From positions 3,822,001 to 3,886,000 of the forward strand of contig NZ_CP127385.1 of NCBI RefSeq assembly GCF_030378205.1: 64,000 nt of DNA, in the 5' to 3' direction. The DNA is from Bradyrhizobium sp. NP1 (GTDB taxonomy: Bacteria; Pseudomonadota; Alphaproteobacteria; Rhizobiales; Xanthobacteraceae). Position numbers and translations under genes: made by a program. The notes under the pieces are model-generated. The model saw only the letters and a program-made list of their open reading frames with translations. It did no database searches and had not been told where the DNA came from. Positions 47,914-56,405 of this stretch are shown piece after piece. How positions within the stretch are numbered: the first letter of the stretch is position 1; the number at the start of each line of letters is the position of its first letter.

Positions 47914-48728
47914 CCAAATCCTCAGCCACTTTGAGTTGCCGTACAACAAAACCAGTCGGTTAAGCTTGCCAGTTAAGCTTTATGCCGACGCTGCGGGTTA
48001 ATTCTGGAACCGCCGAGGGGTCGTCAGTCCAAAAAGGCGATCAAATACACAGCTCATCTTGCCCGCGCGGACCCAGAAAATTCGCGAACCTTGCGCCGAA
48101 GGCCGTCAGGGTCAGATTTCGCTGAGCCCGTTGACCCAAAGTCTAGCAGAGTATCGGGGGAGCGCATAGCGGAAGGAAAGGGCGACGTGAGCGTCAGCGC
48201 AGCTCAGTTGGTGTAGAGATGAAGCAGAGCTGCGGGCAGGGCGCACCGAAACCTGGAAATAACAACGGCAGTGAGGCCCGCCAGTCTCGCAATCCTTTTC
48301 TTGATCGGGATATATCTTTCCGCATACCTCGAAATAGGTAGAAGTCCCCGGCCGCCGGCGCGGACTGCTTGCCGCCGCAGCGGAATGAGCCCGTTCTGCC
48401 CAGCCGCACGATCGAGCGGCCGCTACCTGGCGGCTCCTGGGGACGCGGAGGCCGATTCGAAACCGCGCATGCGGGCGCAAAACCTCGAATGCGTTGCCTC
48501 GTGCGCGAGGTGATCACGAGGGAGGTGGCGCAAGCGTGCCCGGCGGGTGTAGAGTTCGCGCAGAGCCGCGACCGGGATGTGCCGAAATTCCGGAAAAACG
48601 ACGCGCGGCGCACATGGCCACGGCGGGCCCTGCAATCCTTATTTTTTCATGATCAGAACAGGCCGTTCCGAGCAGATCGGAAGGGTCCTCGTCCATTTTC
48701 AGAACGCGCATGAACGGGAGGAATTGCC
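47914..48728. other. 815-bp region without recognised gene
   Basis: Frames on both strands are short, lack ribosome sites and have Arg/Pro/Cys-rich shadow-like composition. A run resembling an A/T-rich promoter (ATCCTTATTTTTTCATGATC, about 48638) precedes the GYD gene. I see no RNA gene. Confidence 0.4.
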
Positions 48729-49064
48729 ATGCATTTCTGCCTGACCGGACAGTATACGCCGCGATCACTCAACGCCATCATGGAGAACCCCGCGACAAAT
48801 CGCTACGAGGCGGCCAAGAAGCTGATTGAAGCCGCTGGCGGCAAATTGATTTCAATGTACAGCACCGCCTCCGACGGTCCCGGCGTGCTGGTGATATTCG
48901 ATGTGCCTGATCCCTCGGCCGCGCCCGCGGTCAGCGGTGTGGTCGTCGCCGCCGGCACGATTCACAACGCGAAGCTGACCCGGCTCTTTACACAGGATGA
49001 AATCACGAAGGTGCGCCACACGGCCAGCAAGCTCCGGACCGCCTATTCTCCGCCCGGCAGCTGA
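48729..49064 (+). CDS. GYD domain protein
   Basis: A 111-residue small ferredoxin-like protein of the GYD family (named for a Gly-Tyr-Asp pattern). MHFCLTGQYTPRSLNAIMEN is the first strand and helix, AAKKLIEAAGGKLISMYSTA the second unit, and VLVIFDVPDPSAAPAVSGVV the third. Related proteins form oligomers and are of unknown function, often stress-linked. GGGAGGAATTGCC precedes the ATG at 48729; a strong terminator follows at 49113. Confidence 0.85.
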   Translation: MHFCLTGQYTPRSLNAIMENPATNRYEAAKKLIEAAGGKLISMYSTASDGPGVLVIFDVPDPSAAPAVSGVVVAAGTIHNAKLTRLFTQDEITKVRHTASKLRTAYSPPGS

Positions 49065-49112
49065 TGCCATTTGGTCGTCACGACAAATCTTGATGCGTCC
49101 TGACAGCGTGAA

Positions 49113-49145
49113 GAGAGGCCGCCTCGGTTGGCGGCCTCTCGTTTT
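49113..49145 (+). terminator. intrinsic terminator of the GYD gene
   Basis: GAGAGGCCGCC TCGGTT GGCGGCCTCTC GTTTT: an 11-bp perfect stem. Confidence 0.8.
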
Positions 49146-49148
49146 ACC

Positions 49149-49340
49149 TCACTGCTGCTTTCGCGCAGCCACGGCCTTGTGCCTTTGAATTTGCTTGTCC
49201 TTCCACTTGTCATATTTGGGATGGTTGTAGCTCGCGAATCCGGCGCTGCGGGTGGCGTCAAATGCCGATGCCGGGCTGACTGCAACAAAACCACCGGCCA
49301 CGGCGAGCAATAGAGCCAGTGTCAAAAACCTGGTTGCCAT
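49149..49340 (-). CDS. small secreted basic peptide
   Basis: A 63-residue protein: signal peptide MATRFLTLALLLAVAGGFVA...ASAF, then a lysine/tyrosine-rich mature part of about 35 residues (YNHPKYDKWKDKQIQRHKAV). AAAGGAGG lies 8 bases before the ATG at 49340. Convergent with the GYD gene. Small basic exported peptides of this kind are frequent in Bradyrhizobium and uncharacterised. Confidence 0.72.
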   Translation of the reverse strand: MATRFLTLALLLAVAGGFVAVSPASAFDATRSAGFASYNHPKYDKWKDKQIQRHKAVAARKQQ

Positions 49341-49494
49341 GGACGTTTCCTCCTTTCTGGAAACGGACCACGATAGCGACAGGGTGCTCCCGAGCGGTGA
49401 GCACAAAAGGATCAGTCGGCATTACCCTTTCGGGGTAGGGCGGCCGACACTGCCCATTGGCCTTGACCGGGAGGAAATGGGCGCGCGCCGCGTC

Positions 49495-49866
49495 TCAATC
49501 GGAGCTTGGCAGCGCCTCGGGGACAGGAATTGACCGAAGCCTTGAGCGGCGCCAGCACTGGAAATTGATCACGGCGCCCACGATCAGCATGGGTGCGATC
49601 GCCACAAAGCCCATCAGCGGCGACAGCGGCTTTGGCGTGACCAATTCGAGTACCATCTCCGAGATCATCCAGAGTGTCGCGAAGATTACCGCAAAATCCA
49701 TCCGCGGAACGCGCAGCCAGTACAGGATGGCCGAAATGGCGGTGGCCGGCGCTATCGCAGCGCCGATCACGTAGACGGAAAGCTCTTTCGGCGTCGCGGC
49801 ATCAATGACCAGGGACGCGAGAAGCCAAAGGCTTCCAAACATGATCGCAATGTCGAAATGCCTCAC
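49495..49866 (-). CDS. four-helix membrane protein
   Basis: A 123-residue inner-membrane protein with a two-fold internal repeat: HFDIAIMFGSLWLLASLVID...YVIGAAIAPATAISAILYW and MDFAVIFATLWMISEMVLEL...MGFVAIAPMLIVGAVINF. Each half starts D-x-A-x-x-F-x-x-L-W, clear evidence of an ancient duplication. The start is a GTG at 49866 (AGAGAAC upstream) so that the first repeat is complete; the ATG at 49842 would cut it. Confidence 0.68.
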   Translation of the reverse strand: MRHFDIAIMFGSLWLLASLVIDAATPKELSVYVIGAAIAPATAISAILYWLRVPRMDFAVIFATLWMISEMVLELVTPKPLSPLMGFVAIAPMLIVGAVINFQCWRRSRLRSIPVPEALPSSD

Positions 49867-49924
49867 GCCAGTTCTCTCGTGCGACAATTTGGCACAAAAT
49901 TTCTTGCGTAAGGCGCGCCTATCG

Positions 49925-50083
49925 TCAAGTGGCAGACGCCACGACGCGGGCGTTTTCCTGCGCCTTGGCAATCTGCCCGAACGGCGCTTGCGCGGCGCAA
50001 AGATTCAGCGGCGCCTTGCGCAAGCACGCCAACGCCTCCTGCAGCAGGTTCTTCCGCGGAAAGCGCGGCGCACGCGCCGTCAT
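49925..50083 (-). CDS. possible small hypothetical protein
   Basis: A 52-residue frame, MTARAPRFPRKNLLQEALAC..., with plausible amphipathic composition. No ribosome site is visible and there is no recognised relative; it may be non-coding. Confidence 0.25.
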   Translation of the reverse strand: MTARAPRFPRKNLLQEALACLRKAPLNLCAAQAPFGQIAKAQENARVVASAT

Positions 50084-50200
50084 GCGTGAGCCAAAATGCA
50101 ACAGTTCCCCGCAAGCGCACGCGGCGATGCAAGTTGCATCTAAGGGAACCACCCGACTCGGGGTTACCATCTTGCGCAAACCGGAAGGAGGGACTTTCGG

Positions 50201-50434
50201 ATGCCGTACTACTATTTCGATCTCGTGATCGGTGAAGAGTACAAAAGCCAGGGCGGCCTGATCCTGGAGGACCTTGAGCTTGCCTCGGACCGTGCCGAGC
50301 AGCTCGCCAGCGAGCTGTCCGTGGTGCGGCCCGAGTTGAAGGCCAAAGGCTGCGCGGTTCGTGTCACGGACGGCGATAACAGGGAACTGTATCGCACGCC
50401 GCTCGATCCGATCCCGCAGTGGATGCGACACTGA
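50201..50434 (+). CDS. DUF6894 family protein
   Basis: A 77-residue protein starting MPYYYFDLVIGEEYKSQGGL, the family's P-x-Y-F-x-F/D-x-x-G-x start, with EDLELASDRAEQLASEL and a C-terminal DGDNRELYRTPLD. These small soluble proteins are numerous in Bradyrhizobium and Methylobacterium; function unknown. GGAAGGAGG lies 10 bases before the ATG. Confidence 0.82.
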   Translation: MPYYYFDLVIGEEYKSQGGLILEDLELASDRAEQLASELSVVRPELKAKGCAVRVTDGDNRELYRTPLDPIPQWMRH

Positions 50435-50541
50435 CTGTGGAGACCTCCTCGCCGCGCGCGAGTGCGGCGAGGAGCACAAGATCGCGAAGGGCATGGCGCG
50501 ATCGCGAGCCCGTTCAGCAATAGGCACGCCCAGCTCGCGGT

Positions 50542-51048
50542 TCAATGCGAGCGGGCAAAGCGTCCGACGCTCTCGCGCACGCTGGAGGCCGCTTGCGGCA
50601 GGGCAAGGCTGACTGCATCGACCAGCCGGCGCCGCCACGGCCGCGCCAGCACCGACAGCTTCCCTTCGAGCAGGGCCGCCTTCTCGCGCGCGGCCATCGT
50701 CCCGATGCTGGCCTTGAGCAGTTCGGCCAGGAGCTTGTTCGTGCGCTCACACTCCCGCTCGAAGTCGGCCCGGTGGCCGCTGGCAATGGCCTCCATCTCG
50801 ATCAGGTCGGCCTGCAACGTTTCGATCTTTTGCTTGAGGGCGGTGACCACCTGTTGACCGGATGGTGCCTGCGGCCCCCGTGCGATCGGGGAATGGCTGA
50901 TCTCGGTGAGGTCGACCTGGACCAGCGTCTTGCCATCGTTGGAGCGTGATCGCGGCAATCGATGCCGCTTCACGACAGCCCTGGCAGCTTCGGGGGAGAT
51001 CTTGAGCCGTTCGCCCAGCTCGGCATAGGTCAGCATCTCGACGGGCAT
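50542..51048 (-). CDS. helix-turn-helix plus coiled-coil protein
   Basis: A 168-residue protein. The N terminus, MLTYAELGERLKISPEAARAVVKRHRL, is a helix-turn-helix as in MerR/excisionase-like proteins; residues 65-120 form a coiled coil (TALKQKIETLQADLIEMEAI, RECERTNKLLAELLKAS). The basic C-terminal part ends RESVGRFARSH. Similar HTH-coiled-coil proteins exist on rhizobial chromosomes and plasmids and are thought to bind DNA. GGGAGCG precedes the ATG at 51048. Target unknown. Confidence 0.72.
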   Translation of the reverse strand: MPVEMLTYAELGERLKISPEAARAVVKRHRLPRSRSNDGKTLVQVDLTEISHSPIARGPQAPSGQQVVTALKQKIETLQADLIEMEAIASGHRADFERECERTNKLLAELLKASIGTMAAREKAALLEGKLSVLARPWRRRLVDAVSLALPQAASSVRESVGRFARSH

Positions 51049-51347
51049 GATGGTCGCTCCCGCTTAGCCGGGCGGTCACCACCCGGTGCACGGCAAAACC
51101 ATATCAATTCCGAGTTAAGGGCTGGTTTACTATGAAATGGGGCGTCGCTTTTGCCCGTGCGGCCGCATGCGAGCCGATCTCATGGCGGCGACAGCGGCGG
51201 TGTGCCCGACCGAGGGGGAATCGCAGGCGGCGGCATCTGTCGCCTCCGTGGAATAACAGCGGCGCTGCGCCGATCTTCAGCACGGACCCTGAGTAGCCCC
51301 GGCTCGCGCGGGCTGCGGGCTCCGCTCGCCTCTCTGGAGCAAATGCG

Positions 51348-51587
51348 ATGCGTCATGCCTTGGCTTTGGGATTGTTGATCGCCCTGACTGTTTGCGCCGA
51401 AGCTGCAACGGCGCATCACGCCCACAAGCGCCATCACGTCGCCATCCGTCCTGGCGTGGCCTCAAGCTTCGCCGCCGTTCCAGGTTGGGCTGACGTACCC
51501 CGTCCCCCCTCGGCGCACTACAACGACACCCCGCGCTACGACGATCCGTCGAAGTTTGGCGGCGAGGCGGCGCTGCCCGTCCGCTAG
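51348..51587 (+). CDS. small secreted His-rich protein
   Basis: A 79-residue protein: signal peptide MRHALALGLLIALTVCAEAA, then HHAHKRHHV, a histidine cluster able to bind metal, and a Pro/Asp-rich tail (YNDTPRYDDPSKFGGEAA). GGAG lies 5 bases before the ATG at 51348. Function unknown. Confidence 0.68.
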   Translation: MRHALALGLLIALTVCAEAATAHHAHKRHHVAIRPGVASSFAAVPGWADVPRPPSAHYNDTPRYDDPSKFGGEAALPVR

Positions 51588-51765
51588 GCGGCCAGCGCGC
51601 ACTTTGCCGGTGGCGGTTCCCGCGACGAAATACCAGGACGGCATGTGTTTTGAACGCTGGCGCTTCGACCTTGGCGTCGCCACATATTCCCTATCATCGA
51701 TCATGACCGCGCGGCATTGATGACTGAGAGACGCTACAGCGCTCCCGCCGAGCAGGAGGAGCGCT

Positions 51766-52227
51766 GTGAACGCCATCATCTATCCCTTGCATCTTCGCCG
51801 AACTTTCGAACGCCGCTGGGCGGCGCGAGCGACCCGCGACGAAACACGCCGGTCGCCATCGCAAGGGACGGATATCTGCGGTTGCGGAAACCTGGTCACC
51901 GCGCCCGCGAGTCCAGCCTATTTGCCCACTGGGAAAATCATGAACCGGTGGAGGTGCACGGCGTGCGGGGCGTCCTGGGAGATGTTTGTAGATCCTGCGA
52001 GTAGTAACGAGAATTCCATGAACCAGTCCGAGCTGCTTCGAAAGAATGCTGAAAACTGTTTGACCTTGGAGGAGGCCGCGCCCAGCGCGGCGGCCCGCAA
52101 CCGGTTCAAGCGAATGGGGGATGCCTGGTACGCCCTCGCAGAGACGCAGGACTGGCTTGACGGCGTGATTTCGCCGATCCGCCCGCGTCATCCTCAGCGC
52201 ACGCCGACACGGCACGAGGCTGATTGA
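51766..52227 (+). CDS. zinc-ribbon protein fused to a short helical module
   Basis: A 153-residue protein from a GTG at 51766 with AGGAGGAGC upstream. The first half holds CGCG and RWRCTACGASWEM, a possible zinc ribbon; the second half begins MNQSELLRKNAENCLTLEEA and contains RNRFKRMGDAWYALAETQDW, a module I know as a free-standing small protein in Bradyrhizobium. It may be two overlapping genes joined in frame: the inner ATG at 52018 would give the 70-residue form. Confidence 0.6.
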   Translation: MNAIIYPLHLRRTFERRWAARATRDETRRSPSQGTDICGCGNLVTAPASPAYLPTGKIMNRWRCTACGASWEMFVDPASSNENSMNQSELLRKNAENCLTLEEAAPSAAARNRFKRMGDAWYALAETQDWLDGVISPIRPRHPQRTPTRHEAD

Positions 52228-52504
52228 CCGGTCGCCCGGAACCAGTCGGGAAAACTGCCAACACCATTTGCGATTTGCGCCGGGACCGGGACGGGCCGCG
52301 CTGCCGCTGCAACCCAAGGGCGCCTTGTTCCCGTTGTGGAACGGACCTCGGCACGCACTGTAGATCCACTTCGAACATGCAATGACTCGCTCCGACCTCG
52401 TTTCCGTCTTAGGATCGGGGTCGGCTGTCGTGGAAGCTTGTCGTGGAACAAGGACTGAGGTTGGCAGTAGAACTGAAGCGTATTTAGTTTTGGGGTCGCT
52501 TGTT

Positions 52505-52927
52505 ATGCGTAAGACCTTACCCGATCGGTGTCCTCACTGCGCTCAACGTCTCGAAATCGTTTGCGTTAGATTTAGATGGTCAGCCCCACCTGCGACCGTG
52601 TGCGCCTGCCCAAATTGCTCGGAAGCCGCGGTGGATGAGTGGAGCGGAACAACCAGGAAGAAGGTCCGCAGGGCAAAAAGGCTGATAAACAAGGCTCACC
52701 TGCGCTGGTGGGAATATAGAATGCTGGAAATACTGAACGCTCGTTTCAGATATATCGTCAGCTTTCTTCTCGCTGCCGTGATCTTCGCAGGTGTTCTGCG
52801 GCACACTGCTCATGTCTATGCCGGTTTCTCGCGCGCGGAAATTCGAGAAGGCGCCTTGATAGGCTTGATGGCCGTTGTTGCTGTCTCGGTCGTTTTGATC
52901 TTTTGGCGTCGACGCCGTCGCGGCTGA
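52505..52927 (+). CDS. zinc-ribbon membrane protein
   Basis: A 140-residue protein: N-terminal CPHCAQRLEIVC and CACPNC make a zinc ribbon, a basic linker follows (TTRKKVRRAKRLINKAHL), then two helices (YIVSFLLAAVIFAGVL and ALIGLMAVVAVSVVLIFW) and a RRRRRG end. Start at the ATG at 52505. The local base composition is less GC-rich than the flanks, which suggests recent acquisition. Function unknown. Confidence 0.65.
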   Translation: MRKTLPDRCPHCAQRLEIVCVRFRWSAPPATVCACPNCSEAAVDEWSGTTRKKVRRAKRLINKAHLRWWEYRMLEILNARFRYIVSFLLAAVIFAGVLRHTAHVYAGFSRAEIREGALIGLMAVVAVSVVLIFWRRRRRG

Positions 52928-53286
52928 GGATTGAGGCGCGGCTTCCTTTCCCGATCCAGCCGTTCTCATGCGGCGGCCTGTCTTCATTCGCGGCGCCCGG
53001 TGCAACGGAAAGCGCGGTCGTTTGCACCTCGCAAATCATCAATAGCGTGAGGGAAAGAACGCGCCCGCTGGCTGTCGTGGCGCTGATCTTCGCCGCGCCT
53101 GAAGGCGCAAGCTTCGCGCACAATGCCGGTTTTACCGCGTGATCGGGTATTCCGCGGACGGGATACTGGCAGCTTGATGATGTACGACGGGATGACATCA
53201 GCGCTCACGCTGCGGTGAACAAGTGTGATGGCGGGCGGTCCGGCTGGGTGCCTATCTGATTTGAATATGACGAGAAGGCATTCATC
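52928..53286. other. intergenic element without gene
   Basis: The minus strand reads MICEVQTTALSVAPGAANED and the plus strand SSFAAPGATESAVVCTSQII. Both sequences are known to me as shadow ORFs that recur in many Rhizobiales genomes, so 52960-53142 is probably a conserved non-coding repeat. Not checked by search. Confidence 0.35.
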
Positions 53287-53655
53287 ATGAAACTTGCAGC
53301 GATAGCGATAGTCATCACGGTTGCTCTCTCGAGCGCGGCTGCCCTGGCGCAACCCGGCGAGACCAGCGACCAGGTGCCCACCTTTGATATCAACCGAAAT
53401 TGTCGCGCTGAAGCAGCCGACGCAGCCACCAGCTTTCAGCAGGAAGAGGCGGATTGCGTGCGGGACGAAGTCAATGCGAAAAAGCAGTTGGGTCAGGAAT
53501 GGTCCAAGTTGGGGCCTAACAAGAGAGACTGCATCGTGGAAAGCTCGATCGGCGGTGATCAAAGCTATGTCGAGCTCCTGACCTGCCTGGAAATGTCATC
53601 CCCCCAGTGGAACGGAGCCGAAGACCGGGCCGCCTCAAATGCCGAGCCCCATTGA
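53287..53655 (+). CDS. small secreted cysteine-containing protein
   Basis: A 122-residue protein with signal peptide MKLAAIAIVITVALSSAAALAQ. The mature part has NRNCRAEA, EADCVRDE, KRDCIVES and LLTCLEM: four evenly spaced cysteines in a helical context, consistent with a twin-disulfide helical hairpin. Similar small periplasmic proteins are common in Bradyrhizobium; no function known. ATG at 53287. Confidence 0.75.
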   Translation: MKLAAIAIVITVALSSAAALAQPGETSDQVPTFDINRNCRAEAADAATSFQQEEADCVRDEVNAKKQLGQEWSKLGPNKRDCIVESSIGGDQSYVELLTCLEMSSPQWNGAEDRAASNAEPH

Positions 53656-53975
53656 GGGCTTTGGGGGCAGAACTGTCATCTAGTTGCGATCGACGCATTG
53701 TCGCCCGGCCCGAGCAAACTACGGGCGAAAGGTGGCTCGAGATCAGCTTTAAGCGAACACAGCCTTTAGCCCACGGCTACGGCCGGGAAAGGCCTCGGCT
53801 TCCGAGGAGCTTGCTGTTTTCGAGCCAAGTTGCTGAAAGTGCTGGTGAGCGAGCTGGCTTCTCAAGCTGCCCATCAATGGCTAATAGTGCCATTTGTGTT
53901 GACCAGCGATGGCACACATATTCGTCTCGCTTGTTCCTAGGCCTCCACTCAACCTCAGTCGCGCTTAGTCGAACG
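53656..53975. other. intergenic stretch, nothing recognised
   Basis: 320 bp of lower-GC sequence behind the secreted protein gene. A CGGCCGGGAAAGGCCTCGGC hairpin-like run lies near 53780. No gene is supported here. Confidence 0.35.
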
Positions 53976-54139
53976 TCATTGATGCGCTACAAGACGCAAT
54001 CTCTGCGCTCTCAGGCGCTTTATCTCTTCATCGAGCGCGTCAATTTGCTCTTCATGCTGTGTCGGTTTGATTTCCGAGTATCCGCCTCACGCAGCTTATT
54101 GAGCGCTTTCTCAACGGAGAGCTGCGTGGTTTCGGCCAA
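53976..54139 (-). pseudogene. frameshifted small coiled-coil gene
   Basis: Starting at a TTG (54139) behind ACGAGGA, the frame reads LAETTQLSVEKALNKLREAD. The protein-like sequence then continues in another frame as EIKPTQHEEQIDALDEEIKRLRAQRLRLVAHQ and a stop. One indel near 54075 would join both into a 53-residue coiled-coil protein. Either a pseudogene or a sequencing error. Confidence 0.4.
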
Positions 54140-54401
54140 AGTGAATCCTCGTGACGTGAGAGCAGGGTGGGTGGGGGTCTCGGCGCTTGGGAATATTGGT
54201 GATCGATCGATGGTGCCGCTGACCCCGGCGATTCAGCCACGCCATTTCGAAGCGCGAGGCGGTAACAAGGGGGCGGGCTCAGGTCCGCGCTCACGTTTTG
54301 TTTTCGCCCCGAGCACGAACTAAAGCCTTATTTAATGGTGTCGGCAGATTGCCGAACCCACATCAGCTTCACGCATTCGGTGTTCTAGTGAAAGCTCGAC
54401 T
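54140..54401. other. intergenic stretch, nothing recognised
   Basis: 260 bp upstream of the gene at 54402. No ribosome site with a protein-like frame was found on either strand. Confidence 0.3.
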
Positions 54402-54641
54402 ATGGATTGTTGCGACTCCAAGCTCAACGACAATGTGTTCGGCATACATGATTGGCTTAACCATCTACGGGATCAGGCGACCAGGTATCGAAAACTTGTC
54501 GAGCGAGCCGACGATCCTCTCGTTAAAACCGAACTGCGTGCGTTGGCGTCGGTCTGCGATGAGATCGCCGATAACGTCGAAGATCATCTGACGGATGAGG
54601 AAGACCATGCGCCGCGTGGCCCGTCGTCAAAACTATCATGA
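54402..54641 (+). CDS. small helical protein, conserved type
   Basis: A 79-residue acidic, helical protein with the core LNHLRDQATRYRKLVERADD, PLVKTELRALASVCDEIADN. This L-R-x-Q-A-x-R-Y-R pattern is a frequent family of small Bradyrhizobium proteins with no assigned function. It starts at the ATG at 54402; no strong ribosome site. Confidence 0.65.
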   Translation: MDCCDSKLNDNVFGIHDWLNHLRDQATRYRKLVERADDPLVKTELRALASVCDEIADNVEDHLTDEEDHAPRGPSSKLS

Positions 54642-54709
54642 AGGGGGCCGCCAACTAAGCGACCGCGCGGGAGTCTGATCCGCGGCCATGAAGCCGCCCG
54701 GTCTCGCAC

Positions 54710-54907
54710 TCACCCCGCTGGGGCAGACTTCGAGCCCGCCGATTCAGCCCGGCGGTTTTTCCCTTTGACTTTGGCGGGCGCGGCAAACTGCTGGCCCTGG
54801 CTTTGAAGCTGCTGCTTTTGAGGCGCCGTCTGTGGAACCGGTCTTGCAAATCTCGCGGCCCACCGTTGTTCGCATCTTCGTTGAACGTCCAAAGGGACAA
54901 CACTCAT
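54710..54907 (-). CDS. small basic hypothetical protein
   Basis: A 65-residue protein MSVVPLDVQRRCEQRWAARF... with Gln/Lys-rich tail (QKQQLQSQGQQFAAPAKVKG). The beginning resembles small Bradyrhizobium proteins with the core QRR-EQRWAAR. CGGAG lies 10 bases before the ATG at 54907. An overlapping frame in this stretch was judged a shadow. Confidence 0.5.
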   Translation of the reverse strand: MSVVPLDVQRRCEQRWAARFARPVPQTAPQKQQLQSQGQQFAAPAKVKGKNRRAESAGSKSAPAG

Positions 54908-55469
54908 AATCGGGAACTCCGGGTTTGCGCTCTGCCCCCGGTTGCTGCCGCCTTAACGCTCACGGCGTCCTAAAGGTCCTAACCGACCAAACCGGGTCAC
55001 GGGGAATCAGCGTCGCCCGCGTTTGCGGCAGGCCATGATCGGCCCATCCGGCAGCACTCCGGCTGAGCCCGCACCAGCGGGCTTCCTGGACTCGTGCAGG
55101 GCCGTCGGGGCGGGGGCTTCGGCCCCCGCGCTACTCCTTCGCTGGAGGCGGCCAAACAGAACGGCCCTGTCGTGCTGAGAACACGACAGGGCCGCTCCAC
55201 CGTGAAAGGCAGGGCAGCCGCCTTTCGCAGTGCGGATAGTCATCTAGTGTCCTAATTCGGACGGTCCCCCGCCTTAGTGCATGAAGACGAAAAGCAACCC
55301 TGCCGCGAGGATGAGCAGCGCCCCCTCTTTTCCAACGGACGGCAGATTACAATTCGAGGCTGACGTGGACCTTACGACGGCCACAGGCTTGACCTAGCGA
55401 CTCGCGGGAGTCTGATCCGCGGCGGCGAGAGCCAGACCACCGCGATCAGTGCCACGACGGTCATCCGAC
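54908..55469. other. 560-bp region with a 12-bp perfect hairpin
   Basis: No gene recognised. GGCCCTGTCGTG (55163-55174) and CACGACAGGGCC (55182-55193) form a perfect stem with a 7-nt loop, lacking a T-run. At 55244-55263, CTAGTGTCCTAATTCGGACG is a terminus of the CTAG-flanked repeat family. Confidence 0.45.
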
Positions 55470-55674
55470 ATGACGGACAACGTTGCTGATCTCGGCGCGC
55501 TGAGAGGCCAAGGCGAACGAAATCCAGGCATTGCGCACCTATGACGACAACCAGCTGCAATGCGGCGGCCTTCTCGCCGATGCGATTGAGCAAATGTGGG
55601 ACTTTGCCGATCGGGCAGAGATCGTGGAAGCCCTTCGGCGGGCCGCCAACATGCTCGATAGCCACCAGGATTGA
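55470..55674 (+). pseudogene. small helical protein gene with frameshift
   Basis: From ATG 55470 the frame reads MTDNVADLGAL and soon stops. In another frame, directly after, EAKANEIQALRTYDDNQLQC, then LLADAIEQMWDFADRAEIVE, ALRRAANMLDSHQD looks fully protein-like and ends at 55674. One base change near 55500 would give a single 67-residue protein. Otherwise a TTG at 55531 could start a 47-residue version. Confidence 0.5.
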
Positions 55675-55727
55675 CGCCCGCCGCGGCGTGCCGGGGCTCG
55701 GTCCCGCGTCCTACTTTGTGGCGCGGG

Positions 55728-56057
55728 TCAATAATACCCGCGCCTAGCGTAGATGCTGACGCAATTTCTTGCTGGATCTAGGACGTAATCTCTGGGGCAT
55801 TGCAACTCACCGTACGGGTTAAGCCACGGCCGCGTCACCGCGCCAACAGATCCGGGGCCTGGGTATGCGCCGCCATCGTTTCCTCGGTAGCGCCGGGAAT
55901 AAATGCTGACGCACCAGCCATCCTGGAACACATAGTCGGTCGGGCAGACGGCTGACCCTTGATAGTTCCAGCGGGGTCTAACCAATCCCTGTGCCGAAGC
56001 AGCCGACGCAAAAGCCAACTCGGCGGCCGCGAAGGCAAAAATGATCGCACGTCGCAT
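55728..56057 (-). CDS. secreted protein with two CP-DYV repeats
   Basis: A 109-residue protein with signal peptide MRRAIIFAFAAAELAFASAASAQ. The mature part has two copies of a Cys-pair motif: CPTDYVFQDGWCVSIYSRRY and CPRDYVLDPARNCVSIYARR, each probably closed by a disulfide, joined by a Gly/Pro linker. GGGAGGG lies 7 bases before the ATG at 56057. Function unknown; a small envelope-bound protein is likely. Confidence 0.75.
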   Translation of the reverse strand: MRRAIIFAFAAAELAFASAASAQGLVRPRWNYQGSAVCPTDYVFQDGWCVSIYSRRYRGNDGGAYPGPGSVGAVTRPWLNPYGELQCPRDYVLDPARNCVSIYARRGYY

Positions 56058-56405
56058 GTAATTTCCCTCCCGGATGGGAATCATCCTTACGGGAGGAATA
56101 GTGGTGATTCGAATCTGAACGACACGTGAAATAGGCAGATGGGCCAGGTTCAGGTTGAGTGTCGCGCGGGGCTTCGGTCCCGCGTTTCGTTCGGGGGCCG
56201 TCCGCTTCATGCCGGGCCGCCTGATTCATTTTCAGAGGGCGGCCCGCACTCCGCGGAGCCTCCAATCAAGCCCGCACCGGCGGCCTTCCTAGTTGGGAGG
56301 CTAATCGACGTTTGATGGCCAGCAGCGGCAGTCGATTTGCCAACACGGTGCCCACACGAGGCTCTAGGATGATTTGGAGATTTTGCGGTAAGTGCTTGAT
56401 CTTGC

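Noticed and set aside
50068..50140. GGAACC...GTT pair before the DUF6894 gene as EcfG promoter
   Set aside because: Spacing between GGAAC and the GTT is only about 12 bases, too short for the consensus.
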